Positions 15,760-24,383 of a DNA stretch of 41,965 bases are shown in pieces (within the stretch, counting starts at the first letter, position 1; each line of letters opens with the position of its first letter). The DNA is from a virus. The notes under the pieces are model-generated. The model saw only the letters and a list, made by a program, of their open reading frames with translations. It had not been told where the DNA came from and ran no database searches. Both the position numbers and the translations under genes were made by a program. Location of the stretch: the IMG/VR virus record IMGVR_UViG_3300047444_001061, positions 1 through 41,965 of that record; one strand, given 5' to 3'.

Positions 15760-16557
15760 ATGACTATTGCATCCGGAGGTCAAACCTCTTATAATTTTTT
15801 AATGAATGTTGCTAGCCAAGGTCAGCTTTATGATATCGGCTTTAACAACGTTCTTACTCCAGTAACACCTATTGAAACAATTCTAATGGGTCTTGGAGTT
15901 GCTAAAGTAATCGGCGCTGATTATCAAGTACGACTTCCTCATCAGGACATCGTAACTTTAACAGAATCAACTTCACTTGTTACTTCTAATTCTACAATTG
16001 TCACACTCAATGGCATTGCACTTACCCCAGTTGTTTATGCAACTAGTAATGCTGCAACTCTTACAGCAATCGCAAATTTGATTGCAGCTCAACCTGGAAT
16101 TGCGACAGCAGTATCAGACGGTACTAGCGTAATAACAATTACGGCAGATCAAGGTTTCGCAGTAACTGCTACGGCAGTAACTACTTCGGGAAGCGGTCAG
16201 CCTACATGGACACCAGCATATTCAAACGACAACGTTTTTTATGGCGTTGCTTTGTACATCCAGAACAAGCAAAACCTGCTTGGAGTTACTGGATCAGCTG
16301 GACCAGCTCCATATTTCCCTGGTCAACCAGTATCTACACTTACACGTGGGCGTGTTTGGGTAACGGTAGAAAATACAGTTACTTCTGATAGCCCTGTGTA
16401 TTGGAGAATGATTCCAACTGTTTCTTTCCCGCAAGTAGGTGGATTTAGAAGCGATTCTGACAGTGGAAATGCTATTTTGATCAGCTCTACACAAGCTAAA
16501 TGGATTCTTGGCGCTTCTGCTGGTGGTCTTGCTGTACTTGATATCAACCTCTCATAA
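15760..16557 (+). CDS. Capsid decoration/cement protein with inserted beta domain
   Basis: A 265-residue protein between protease and major capsid genes, the place of the head decoration or structural cement protein. Residues 1-60 and 156-265 (NDNVFYGVALYIQNKQ...RGRVWVTVENTVTSDSPVYWRM...) look like the cement family. Residues about 64-155 are an extra beta domain (VTLNGIALTPVVYATSNAAT, then IAAQPGI, then VITIT) also present in three other virion proteins here. It probably trimerises on the capsid surface. Confidence 0.7.
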   Translation: MTIASGGQTSYNFLMNVASQGQLYDIGFNNVLTPVTPIETILMGLGVAKVIGADYQVRLPHQDIVTLTESTSLVTSNSTIVTLNGIALTPVVYATSNAATLTAIANLIAAQPGIATAVSDGTSVITITADQGFAVTATAVTTSGSGQPTWTPAYSNDNVFYGVALYIQNKQNLLGVTGSAGPAPYFPGQPVSTLTRGRVWVTVENTVTSDSPVYWRMIPTVSFPQVGGFRSDSDSGNAILISSTQAKWILGASAGGLAVLDINLS

Positions 16558-16574
16558 TTAAAGGTAAAATTTAA

Positions 16575-17516
16575 ATGGATAAAATTATTTCCACAAAGTT
16601 GGATGCGAACGAAACATTTTTCTTCGCAAGGGAATTGGAGTACATCAAGAGTAAGTCTTATGATATTGAATTTCCAGAGATGAAAGCTTTTAAGCACATC
16701 CCGATTTCTACAGAAGCCGGCGAAGGTGCTTTAAGCATCACCTACGCACAATTTGAAGAAGTGGGTTTAGCTCGTGTTATCGAATCTTATGCTGATGACC
16801 TTCCACGTGCAGATATTCGCGGTAAAGAATACACCCAACTAGTTAACAGTATTGGTGTATCTTATGGCTACTCTGTTCAGGAAATACGTGCAGCAGTGTA
16901 CGTAGGAAGATCATTGACACAAAGACAAGCTAACGCAGCTCGTCGTGCTAATGACCAGAAAATTAATCGTCTTGCATGGTTTGGTGATGATCTTTACCAA
17001 ATTCTAGGATTGATTAACAATGCCAACGTGCCTTCTGCTACTGTTCTAAACGATGGTATAGGTGCTACAACTCAGTGGGTTAACAAAACGCCAGATCAAA
17101 TTTTGGCTGATATGAACACACTTGCTAATAGCATTTCTTTTGTTACAAAAGGTGTTGAGATGCCTAACACTCTTCTCTTACCAGTTGCACAGTATACTTT
17201 GATTGCTTCAACACCAAGAAGCACTACAAGTGATACCACCATCCTTGAGTACTTTATTCAAAATAACCCTTTCATCACAACAGTTGATTGGGTACCAGAA
17301 TTGACGGGTGCAGGACCTGTGGTTATGGGCACACCAACTGACATCATGATTGCATATGATAAAAACCCAGATAAACTCACTATGGAAATCCCAATGCCCT
17401 TCACTCAATACCCACCTCAAGAGCGTGGTTTAGAGTTTGTAGTGCCTTGCGAATCTCGATATGGTGGGATTATTATTTACTATCCATTGTCTCTCAGCAT
17501 AGGATTTGGCATATAA
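16575..17516 (+). CDS. Major capsid protein (DUF2184 family)
   Basis: A 313-residue protein of the DUF2184 major capsid family (HK97 fold). Visible marks are ARELEYIKSKSYDIEFPEMKAFKHIPIS, DIRGKEYTQLVNSIGVSYGYSVQEIRAA, RQANAARRANDQKINRLAWFGD and the C-terminal FVVPCESRYGGIIIYYP. It forms the capsid shell, processed with the DUF2213 protease upstream. Its stop overlaps the next start (TAATG). The length is normal for the family and no insertion is present. Confidence 0.88.
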   Translation: MDKIISTKLDANETFFFARELEYIKSKSYDIEFPEMKAFKHIPISTEAGEGALSITYAQFEEVGLARVIESYADDLPRADIRGKEYTQLVNSIGVSYGYSVQEIRAAVYVGRSLTQRQANAARRANDQKINRLAWFGDDLYQILGLINNANVPSATVLNDGIGATTQWVNKTPDQILADMNTLANSISFVTKGVEMPNTLLLPVAQYTLIASTPRSTTSDTTILEYFIQNNPFITTVDWVPELTGAGPVVMGTPTDIMIAYDKNPDKLTMEIPMPFTQYPPQERGLEFVVPCESRYGGIIIYYPLSLSIGFGI

Positions 17517-17887
17517 TGGCTTTAATATCATATGTTGGCAAAAATCTTTTGACTATCAACGCTAAGGGTGTGGATCCTCAAATGTTTATGCCGGGAATTA
17601 ACGAAGTATCAGAAAAAGCGCTGGAATGTATGCAATTGCATCCAGCTTTTAACGCTTTAGTCGAGCAGGGTAAACTTGTAATTTTACAAGAGAATAAGCC
17701 CGATCCCGACGGTAAAAGATCTGTAAAAGATATGCTATCCTATATTCCAAAAATATTTGATAGCAAGCTTTTAAAAAAGATAATAGATAGCGATGGTCGC
17801 GATCAAGTTATATCTGCTGCAAAAGATCAACTTGCTTCGTTTAAGAAAAAAAAGGAATCGTCAGAAGACGAAAACCATTTTTCATAA
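17516..17887 (+). CDS. Hypothetical head-region protein
   Basis: A 123-residue protein (MALISYVGKNLLTINAKGVDPQMFMPGINEVSEKALECM...), starting in the TAATG overlap with the capsid gene; an in-frame ATG at 17447 lies inside the capsid gene and is unlikely. The C-terminus is Lys/Ser/Glu-rich. By position it is a head or connector accessory protein of the DUF2184 cluster. Confidence 0.55.
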   Translation: MALISYVGKNLLTINAKGVDPQMFMPGINEVSEKALECMQLHPAFNALVEQGKLVILQENKPDPDGKRSVKDMLSYIPKIFDSKLLKKIIDSDGRDQVISAAKDQLASFKKKKESSEDENHFS

Positions 17888-17894
17888 GGAATAA

Positions 17895-18344
17895 ATGAAC
17901 ACATCATTTAATAATGTATTGTCGGCGCTATTTTTGATAGCGCCACAATTTGTATCTGCTGATCCTACTGTGCTTGCTAACTACCAAGCACTTTATAATC
18001 TCGTGTCTTGTCAAGTTAATAGTAGTGTTTTGTCATGCTGTGGAGTAATGGTTTTTGCTTTTTTGATGGCTCACTATTTAACTATAGCAGCAAATCAAAA
18101 TATTGGAATGAATTCGAACATGACCGAGGGGCAACTCTCGATAGGTTTTAACGTTGCACCTGATATGACAGCGCTTAACTTGACACCCTATGGTCGTAGT
18201 TATATCGATTTAATTCAACGTACAGTTGTCGGTACTACTGTTACAAATCTTCCTCTGGTTTTGGGAGGAGTTTCACCAAACATCCCTTTCGGTATTGCAA
18301 ATGGAAATTTTGGATTTGGGGCATGGCCTTTTGCAGGTGTTTAG
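17895..18344 (+). CDS. Head-tail connector protein (DUF4054 family)
   Basis: A 149-residue protein with the DUF4054 pattern: APQF..ADPTVLANYQALYNLVSCQV, CCGVMVFAFLMAHYLTI, GMNSNMTEGQLSIGFN, and YGRSYIDLIQRTVVG near the end. The family is a gp6-like adaptor that binds the portal. Three Cys residues lie in one stretch (SCQVNSSVLSCCG). AAGGAA precedes the start. Confidence 0.78.
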   Translation: MNTSFNNVLSALFLIAPQFVSADPTVLANYQALYNLVSCQVNSSVLSCCGVMVFAFLMAHYLTIAANQNIGMNSNMTEGQLSIGFNVAPDMTALNLTPYGRSYIDLIQRTVVGTTVTNLPLVLGGVSPNIPFGIANGNFGFGAWPFAGV

Positions 18345-18783
18345 CGACTTGGAAAAATATTCTAAAGCTTATGTGATTGTTGGATTTCCAAACGGGACAA
18401 AAACAAAAACTGAGACTAAAGATGGTCGCAAAAAAAAAGGCGGCGAATCAATGGCAGAAATAGCTTTTGAGAATGAATTTGGAAAAGGCAAAACACCCGC
18501 ACGATCATTCATGAGAACAAGTTTTGATGAAAATTTGTCAAGATTGCAAAGTATTTTAGACAAAGAATATGACAAAGTTTTGGAAGGGAAAAGAACGGTT
18601 GAATTTAGCCTAAATGCAATTGGGTTATACGTGAAAGACCTTATTCAGAAAAAGATTACAGATATACATGAACCACCAAACTCACCAGTCACCATTAAAC
18701 TAAAAAAGAGCTCAAAACCCTTAATTGATTTTGGACAGATGCGAGCATCAGTACAGCACAAAGTAATTTTAAAACCATCTTAG
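18301..18783 (+). CDS. Neck / tail completion protein (HK97 gp10-like)
   Basis: About 160 residues. The core reads VIVGFPNGTK, MAEIAFENEFG, TPARSFMRTSFDE, LNAIGLYVKDLIQKKI and KPLIDFGQMRASVQHKV, matching HK97-gp10-type tail completion or neck proteins. The start is uncertain: ATG 18301 overlaps DUF4054 by 44 bases, while TTG 18331 or GTG 18337 overlap it by 14 or 8 bases and would suit the tight spacing of this operon better. It joins connector and tail. Confidence 0.7.
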   Translation: MEILDLGHGLLQVFSDLEKYSKAYVIVGFPNGTKTKTETKDGRKKKGGESMAEIAFENEFGKGKTPARSFMRTSFDENLSRLQSILDKEYDKVLEGKRTVEFSLNAIGLYVKDLIQKKITDIHEPPNSPVTIKLKKSSKPLIDFGQMRASVQHKVILKPS

Positions 18784-18789
18784 GATACT

Positions 18790-19443
18790 ATGTCAACGCC
18801 TTTTGAGTTTTTTAGAACGCCTATACAAATTCGACGATTTACTCAAGGTTTCTATTTTAACGGTATTTGGCAAGATGGCTCACAGATAGTTTTAGGGGGT
18901 GTTTTAGTCACTGGCAATGTCATTAGCATATCTCTAAATGGAATTCCACTCACTCCCATCACATTCACAACAAACTCATTAACGACTCTAGGACTAATTC
19001 AGAGCGCACTTGCAGCTCAACCAGGAATTTACCAAGTCGATTTATCCGGAACAAATAGCCTGACAATAACAATCGTACCCGAACTTTCGCTTCTTACAAA
19101 TGTAGACTATTTTCTCGTCACAGGGGGTGCCTCACAGCCTTTTGTAACTATTTTCAACAGTCCATTTATTTTTGGGGCAACTGCCTCAGTACAGCCACAG
19201 GGAGGGCGTGAGCTTATTATGCTTCCTGAAGGGCGCAGAGACAAAGAAAGCTATATAATGTTTACATCTACAGAAATTTACGACCTTACAACACAAAATC
19301 CCGATCAAATCACGGTGTTAAAAGGACCTTTTACAGGAATAGTTTTTGAGACCATGCGAGTTGATGACTGGCAAAATAATTCTAATTTTAATATAACAAA
19401 TCATTATAAGTACGTCGCTTTCAGATTGAGGAACATTGAATGA
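18790..19443 (+). CDS. Head-tail joining protein with inserted beta domain
   Basis: A 217-residue protein. Residues 1-33 (FEFFRTPIQIRRFTQGFYFNGIWQDGSQ) and 128-217 (ATASVQPQGGRELIMLPEGRRDKESYIMFT...WQNNSNFNITNHYKYV) together match a phage neck/joining family. Residues about 34-127 are an insertion: the same beta domain as in the cement protein (SLNGIPLTPITFTTNS, then LAAQPGI). A 20-base stretch at 19010-19029 is 19/20 identical to 16082-16101, pointing to DNA-level duplication. Confidence 0.7.
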   Translation: MSTPFEFFRTPIQIRRFTQGFYFNGIWQDGSQIVLGGVLVTGNVISISLNGIPLTPITFTTNSLTTLGLIQSALAAQPGIYQVDLSGTNSLTITIVPELSLLTNVDYFLVTGGASQPFVTIFNSPFIFGATASVQPQGGRELIMLPEGRRDKESYIMFTSTEIYDLTTQNPDQITVLKGPFTGIVFETMRVDDWQNNSNFNITNHYKYVAFRLRNIE

Positions 19444-19571
19444 TCAAAACTAAAACTGTTTTTTCTATTATTTTATTTTTTATAAGTATTTGCTGCTACA
19501 TGAACGGCGACAATGAGGAAGCGATAATTTTTGCTCTTTGGTTTCTATGCCTTAACAATGTGACTTTATGA
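19440..19571 (+). CDS. Very small membrane protein (43 aa)
   Basis: A 43-codon frame from ATG 19440 to TGA 19571. It has a hydrophobic N-terminal helix (VFSIILFFISICCYM) and a second hydrophobic stretch (AIIFALWFLCL). Its start overlaps the previous stop (ATGA) and its stop overlaps the next start (ATGA), so it is stitched into the operon. It also fills a 124-bp gap that would otherwise be unusual here. Role unknown. Confidence 0.5.
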   Translation: MIKTKTVFSIILFFISICCYMNGDNEEAIIFALWFLCLNNVTL

Positions 19572-20107
19572 CTTTATCAATAGCAGCGCTTAGAACAGTA
19601 ATGTATAATTGGGCAGTGGCAAATGTACCTTCAGGAAAGCCAGTAATTTATTTATACAATAATGGCCCTCGTCCAGACGTTGAATACGTTACATTATTTA
19701 TTTCTACTTTGGTAGAAATAGGTCGTGACTATACCCAGAGCCCTTTATCTACAAGTGCACCCGAGACAATTGTAGGCGATAGAGAGTTTACTTTGCAAGT
19801 TGTGGCATATGGTGACGACCCATTTACTGTGTGCGAAAATTTAAGATGCTCCTTGCAAAAACAAACAGTTTTGAGTACATTGAGGGCTAATGGCGTAGCG
19901 TATGTAAATTGGTTTCCCATAGTCGATACAACTACAATTGTTGACACGGGATATGAGCAGCGCGCATCGATGGATTTGCTTTTTAGAGTTGCGAATGTCT
20001 ATAGCGATATTTCAGGAGACATTGAGACAACACAAATAGAAGAAAAATTTTTGTTCCCGGGGGGATCGATTGCCTCCGATATTACTGTAACAATTCCACC
20101 AGGTTAA
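19568..20107 (+). CDS. Tail terminator / neck protein
   Basis: A 179-residue protein. VMYNWAVANVPSGKPVIYLYNNGPRPDVEYVTLFI, FTLQVVAYGDDPFTVCENLRCSLQ and QRASMDLLFRVANVYSD match the gp12-like phage neck terminator domain found before DUF3383 sheath genes. It caps the tail tube and sheath and docks to the head. Its start overlaps the small membrane-protein stop. Confidence 0.72.
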   Translation: MTLSIAALRTVMYNWAVANVPSGKPVIYLYNNGPRPDVEYVTLFISTLVEIGRDYTQSPLSTSAPETIVGDREFTLQVVAYGDDPFTVCENLRCSLQKQTVLSTLRANGVAYVNWFPIVDTTTIVDTGYEQRASMDLLFRVANVYSDISGDIETTQIEEKFLFPGGSIASDITVTIPPG

Positions 20108-20111
20108 AATT

Positions 20112-22268
20112 ATGTCTTTAGATAGTATAGTTAACGTAACAATCACAAGCCAAACTCAATCAATTTCTGAGCCAGGCTTCGGCACCCCATTAATTTTAGG
20201 TACAAATAAAACTTTTACCGATCTTGCGCGTGCTTATAGTAGTATTTCGGGAGTAGCTGAAGATTTTACACCACAGCAACTTGAATATATAGCAGCTCAA
20301 GCGGTCTTTTCGCAAAATCCTACAGTGGAACAATTGTATATCGGTCGCAGAGATGTTCCAGTCGTCACAATGAATGTTACTACTCCTTTGTTAAATCAAA
20401 GCTATACAGTTGCTGTGAATGGTGCTCCTGCTACAATTGCAAACTCAAATAGTTTACAGCAAAAATCAGTTGTGACAATGAGCGCTGACTTTGTATCAAA
20501 TAACTTGATTAATGTAGTTGCTAACGGAATTGTTTTAGGAACAATTACAAGTAAAATAGTTTATAGCGCTGATTTTGGAACCGATAACATAATTACAACT
20601 TTTGTAAATGGCATAGAACTTACACCCGTTACTTGGACATCAAGTCAATCTAATACTTTGGTATTGATTGCAGCAACTATAGCAGGAGCGGCAGGTGTTA
20701 CAAGTGCAACTCCAGGAACTGATTCGATTACAGTTGTGTTTACTTCTCCAGGGGCAAATACCGTTAACTCTAGTATTGCAACCGGTACGACTCCTCCTAC
20801 AACAGTTATTTCTGAAGGTGGTTTCACTTTTACATCAACCCAAGCAGCGACGATGGCACTAATTGTAACGGCTCTTGAGGGACTATCGACGGTAATGTCT
20901 GCATCAGCTACAGGCGATGTATTAACAATTACCTCTAATGCGATGCAGATTACAACTGTAAATAGTGTAAATGTTTATTTGGGTGTTTCTCAAGCCACTG
21001 CGACAATTGTTAACGATACTCTCGCTGCAACGATTGCAAAAGCTCTAGTCGTTGCTATAAATGCTCTTCCTGCTGTTGCAGTCACCGCTGCTTATGTGAC
21101 ATCGCCGGACGGGACATTTACCACAACAGCTAATGTCTTGACTACGGCATATACTATTGGTGTATCGACAAATATTGGAGATCCTAACGTTTGTATAGTA
21201 GAAATTACCGATGCAATAGTTAATCAAAATTATTTTGTTACATTAAAAGGCGTGACGTTAACTTATACTGCCGTACTTTATGATACGGAAGAAACAATTG
21301 TTTCTCAGTTAGTTAATAAAATAAATTCATATACACCTTCTTTAAATATTACAGCAGTAAATAATTCTGACAATACATTTACTTTAACTAATAATATTTT
21401 CACTGAAACATTTAGTATCTCTGTATCAGCGCAAGTTATGGCTATAATTAAAGGTATAAATATTTTACCTTTTGTAGCTGCTGGTGATGTCACCACAAGA
21501 TTAAATGATATTTTGAACCTAGATATTGATTTTTATGCAGTAGCATGCACAGATCGCACTGTTGGAATTGTACAAGCTATAGCCAACTGGGCACAGGCGA
21601 ATATGAAAATATTTGGCTCATCTTCAAATGATCCAAATATAATTGGGCAAGCTCCAGGTGATGATGTCACCTCAATTGCTGCTTATTTTCAAGATAATAA
21701 TTTAACTCGCTCATTCTGTCTTTATCATGAAGACGCAGCCGAAGAATTTCCGGAGTGTGCTTGGATGGGCAACGTATTGCCACTCGCTCCAGGGTCTGAA
21801 ACTTGGAAATTTAAAACTCTTGTTGGTGTTCAACCTTCTATGTTGACTACAAATCAAACTAATAATGCACTTGGAAAAGATTGCAATATTTACACTTACG
21901 TTGGCGGGATTGGTATAACTCAAAATGGCACCATGGGAAGTGGGGAATTTATCGATATTATTCGCGGGATTGATTGGCTACAATCAATCATCACAATCAA
22001 TGTTTTTGGCTTGTTAGCTAAAAGTCCAAAAGTTCCTTATACTGACGCAGGGATTGCTGCAATCGAATCGGAAATTAAAAGAGCATTACAACAGGGGATA
22101 GACCAAAATTTCTTGTCTAACAATCCTTTTCCGGTTGTAACAGTTCCTTTGGCTGCTAATGTATCGACCAACGACAAGAACAATAGAATTTTGAAAAATG
22201 TTACCTTTACTGCCACACTTGCAGGAGCTATTCATTCGGTGACAATTAATGGAACATTGACAGTATAA
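20112..22268 (+). CDS. Tail sheath protein (DUF3383), with large insertions
   Basis: A 718-residue protein. The N-terminal ~85 residues (SIVNVTITSQTQSISEPGFGTPLILG...VEQLYIGRRD) and the C-terminal ~270 residues (DVTTRLNDILNLDIDFYAVACTDRT...PKVPYTDAGIAAIESEIKRALQQGID) match the DUF3383 contractile sheath family. The middle ~360 residues are repetitive beta-rich material, including the VNGIELTPVTWTSSQ...TLVLIA domain at about 156-232 shared with other virion proteins. The protein is much longer than plain DUF3383 sheaths; the insertions should decorate the sheath outside. Confidence 0.85.
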   Translation: MSLDSIVNVTITSQTQSISEPGFGTPLILGTNKTFTDLARAYSSISGVAEDFTPQQLEYIAAQAVFSQNPTVEQLYIGRRDVPVVTMNVTTPLLNQSYTVAVNGAPATIANSNSLQQKSVVTMSADFVSNNLINVVANGIVLGTITSKIVYSADFGTDNIITTFVNGIELTPVTWTSSQSNTLVLIAATIAGAAGVTSATPGTDSITVVFTSPGANTVNSSIATGTTPPTTVISEGGFTFTSTQAATMALIVTALEGLSTVMSASATGDVLTITSNAMQITTVNSVNVYLGVSQATATIVNDTLAATIAKALVVAINALPAVAVTAAYVTSPDGTFTTTANVLTTAYTIGVSTNIGDPNVCIVEITDAIVNQNYFVTLKGVTLTYTAVLYDTEETIVSQLVNKINSYTPSLNITAVNNSDNTFTLTNNIFTETFSISVSAQVMAIIKGINILPFVAAGDVTTRLNDILNLDIDFYAVACTDRTVGIVQAIANWAQANMKIFGSSSNDPNIIGQAPGDDVTSIAAYFQDNNLTRSFCLYHEDAAEEFPECAWMGNVLPLAPGSETWKFKTLVGVQPSMLTTNQTNNALGKDCNIYTYVGGIGITQNGTMGSGEFIDIIRGIDWLQSIITINVFGLLAKSPKVPYTDAGIAAIESEIKRALQQGIDQNFLSNNPFPVVTVPLAANVSTNDKNNRILKNVTFTATLAGAIHSVTINGTLTV

Positions 22269-22289
22269 CAATTTATTTAAAGGTTTTTT

Positions 22290-22724
22290 ATGGGACTATT
22301 TACTTACGATCCAAGCCAAGTTGTCATCACCATTGGCGGTGTTCCAATGTCCGGATTTACAGACGGCACATTTCTTGAAATTAATCGAAACGAGCCGACA
22401 TGGAACCTGGTTGTAGGAGCCGACGGATTCGCTACTCGTGGAAAAACAAATAACTTTTCCGGCACGATGAATCTTACACTTAAGCAATCATCTCCCTCAA
22501 ATGACGTGCTTAGTGGATTTCTAGCACTTGATGAGTTGTCAAATTCTGGAGTTGTCCCTATACTCGTAAAAGATGTCAGCGGAAACAGTCTCTATTTCTC
22601 TGCACAAGGTTGGATTTCTACATATGCCAACTCTACTTTTGCTAAAGAAATTACCGATAGAACATGGATAATCTCTCTTGCGGATGTTGATATTTTTGTC
22701 GGAAGCAATAACTTAACGGAATAA
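22290..22724 (+). CDS. Tail tube protein (DUF3277 family)
   Basis: A 144-residue protein starting MGLFTYDPSQVVITIGGVPMSGFTDGTFLEINRNEP. Then VVGADGFATRGKTNNFSGTMNLTLKQSSPSNDVLSGF, the signature of DUF3277 tail tubes. It forms the inner tube through which DNA passes. AAAGG precedes the ATG and it follows the sheath gene, the standard order. No insertion is present. Confidence 0.85.
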   Translation: MGLFTYDPSQVVITIGGVPMSGFTDGTFLEINRNEPTWNLVVGADGFATRGKTNNFSGTMNLTLKQSSPSNDVLSGFLALDELSNSGVVPILVKDVSGNSLYFSAQGWISTYANSTFAKEITDRTWIISLADVDIFVGSNNLTE

Positions 22725-22727
22725 AAA

Positions 22728-23183
22728 ATGATTGAAACTAGAGAAAAAGAAATCAACGGCGCTATTTATAGCGTAACTCAATTAACCGCTCGTCGTGCAA
22801 TTCGTCTAAAATCAAAGCTTATAAAATTGTTTGGCCCTGTTATTGCCCAAGTTTTTGTAAATGTTGCAGACGTAAAAAATGCTGAGCTTGAGAAAAAAGA
22901 TAATCTTGTGAAAGCTGTTGAACTTTTAAGCGAGCATTTAAACGACGTTGAACTTGAAAATATCATTGTTGACATTTTGCAGTCAGTTAGAAAAAATGGC
23001 GTAGAACTTGTCCCAGCTATTATTGATCTTGAATTTGCCGGTGACATTGGCACTCTTTATCAAGTATGCTGGTTTGCAATTGAGGCTAACTTTTCAAGTT
23101 TTTTTTCACTTCTGGGTATTGGAAACCAATCGACCGAGAACCCAAGCCCAGTCGTTACGAAAAAAATCTTCGGGAAGAAATAA
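22728..23183 (+). CDS. Tail assembly chaperone, short (G-like) product
   Basis: A 151-residue helical protein (MIETREKEINGAIYSVTQLTARRAIRLKSKLIKLFGPV...) at the place of the tail assembly chaperone between tube and tape measure. It ends ...VVTKKIFGKK at the TAA at 23181. The same gene yields a longer product by -1 frameshift (see the next entry). It coats the tape measure during tail assembly and is not in the virion. Confidence 0.75.
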   Translation: MIETREKEINGAIYSVTQLTARRAIRLKSKLIKLFGPVIAQVFVNVADVKNAELEKKDNLVKAVELLSEHLNDVELENIIVDILQSVRKNGVELVPAIIDLEFAGDIGTLYQVCWFAIEANFSSFFSLLGIGNQSTENPSPVVTKKIFGKK

Positions 23184-23365
23184 AAGAAGAGTACGAAATT
23201 TGGCGACTTATACTAGAAAAACTTGCTACTTTGCAAGAGTTAGAAACTCACTGGTCATATGATGATGTATTGAGAGCAACTGCGCTTTTAGATATGCAAG
23301 CTGACATAGAACACGAAACAAAACGACAGGCAGAACGTGACAATAATAAGAGAGCTCGTTACTAA
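22728..23365 (+). CDS. Tail assembly chaperone, frameshifted (GT-like) product
   Basis: The -1 frame relative to the short chaperone is open from 23090 to the TAA at 23363-23365. It encodes EEYEIWRLILEKL, LQELETHWSYDDVLRATALLDMQADIE, the typical second domain of tail chaperones, and has no start codon with a ribosome site of its own. Two slippery runs lie in the overlap: T8 at 23099-23106 (T TTT TTT in frame) and A7 at 23160-23166, directly before the zero-frame stop. I favour A7 because the zero-frame SFFSLLGIG ending looks native. Expected product about 212 residues. Confidence 0.7.
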
Positions 23366-24383
23366 ATTAAGTTTTAAACTAGATAGAGCCAAACTTGATA
23401 CATACCAAGGCGCAATAGCCAACTTTAAAAAAAGCATTGTTACATCTACCGGTGATATAGCAAATGTAATTGGTAAGACGATTGATTTTTTCAGAGATCT
23501 TGCCTCATCTACTCTAAATGTAAAAGATCTAGCTTCCTATGCTCGCATTGCTACAGACCAATTTGTTGCTATGCGACAGGCTGCAAAAGAACTTGGGGTT
23601 GATTTTGAGGTTTTTGATAAAGCAGCTCTGACTTTATCAAAAGGCATTGAAGATTCTTATGTAGGGACAGGAAAGCTTTTTAAACTTATTCAGCAATCAC
23701 GTGGAAGAATAAAATTACCTAATCTCAATGATCAAGCCAATAGTTTTAAAAATACCCTCGATGGAATTTATAAAGTCATTGGTGATTTGCCTACTCGTGC
23801 AGATAAACTAAGAGTCATTGGTGAAATATTCAATACTAATTTCCAAGAATCAGGAAAACTTTTACGAGCTTTCGATCAGGGCAAAGATAAATTTGATGAG
23901 CTCACTCGATCAAGCTTAGGACTTGGAAAAACTATAGAACAAAATGAACAAGCTGCGGAAAAATATGCGATAGCGATAAATAAAATTGAGGGAGCTTGGA
24001 GCAAAGTAACAGAAGTCGTAAAAGCAAATGTTATTCCTGTTTTGGGCGACATTTTTGAATTCTATGGCAATTTGCTAGATAAATTTATGCGTGACATAAG
24101 TTCAACGGGTAAAGGATTCGGTCAATTTTTGCAAGACGTAGCTTTTGCACCTTTTGAGATCAATGAGGTCAATGCTTATCAAAAATCTGGAGTTTTAGAA
24201 AGAGCAGGCGCAAACAATTTTTCTCCTTCGGTAGTTAGCAATAATAAAATTGAGATAAATGTTCCTCCAGGAACGACAGAAGCAGCAGCCCATTTTATGG
24301 CCGATGCTGTTCAAAATGCAATTGATCAAGCATTCCAACAGAATACTAGAGAGATTATAAATAACAACCCAATGTTTGAATAA
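23337..24383 (+). CDS. Tape measure protein (short)
   Basis: A 348-residue, largely helical protein at the tape-measure position between chaperone and Dit-like genes. It has long amphipathic helices, an Ala-rich C-terminus (GTTEAAAHFMADAVQNAIDQAFQQ), and SGVLERAGANNFSPSVVSNNKIEINVPPG before it, a common end of tape measures. 348 residues implies a very short tail of about 50 nm if 0.15 nm per residue holds. The start is a GTG at 23337 overlapping the frameshifted chaperone end. Confidence 0.7.
   Translation: MTIIRELVTKLSFKLDRAKLDTYQGAIANFKKSIVTSTGDIANVIGKTIDFFRDLASSTLNVKDLASYARIATDQFVAMRQAAKELGVDFEVFDKAALTLSKGIEDSYVGTGKLFKLIQQSRGRIKLPNLNDQANSFKNTLDGIYKVIGDLPTRADKLRVIGEIFNTNFQESGKLLRAFDQGKDKFDELTRSSLGLGKTIEQNEQAAEKYAIAINKIEGAWSKVTEVVKANVIPVLGDIFEFYGNLLDKFMRDISSTGKGFGQFLQDVAFAPFEINEVNAYQKSGVLERAGANNFSPSVVSNNKIEINVPPGTTEAAAHFMADAVQNAIDQAFQQNTREIINNNPMFE

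Noticed and set aside
16206-16697. Short frames on both strands inside the cement/capsid genes
   Set aside because: Shadows of strongly supported structural genes.
23008-23262. 84-codon rightward frame across the chaperone frameshift region
   Set aside because: It is in the third frame; the -1 frame has the recognisable chaperone domain.
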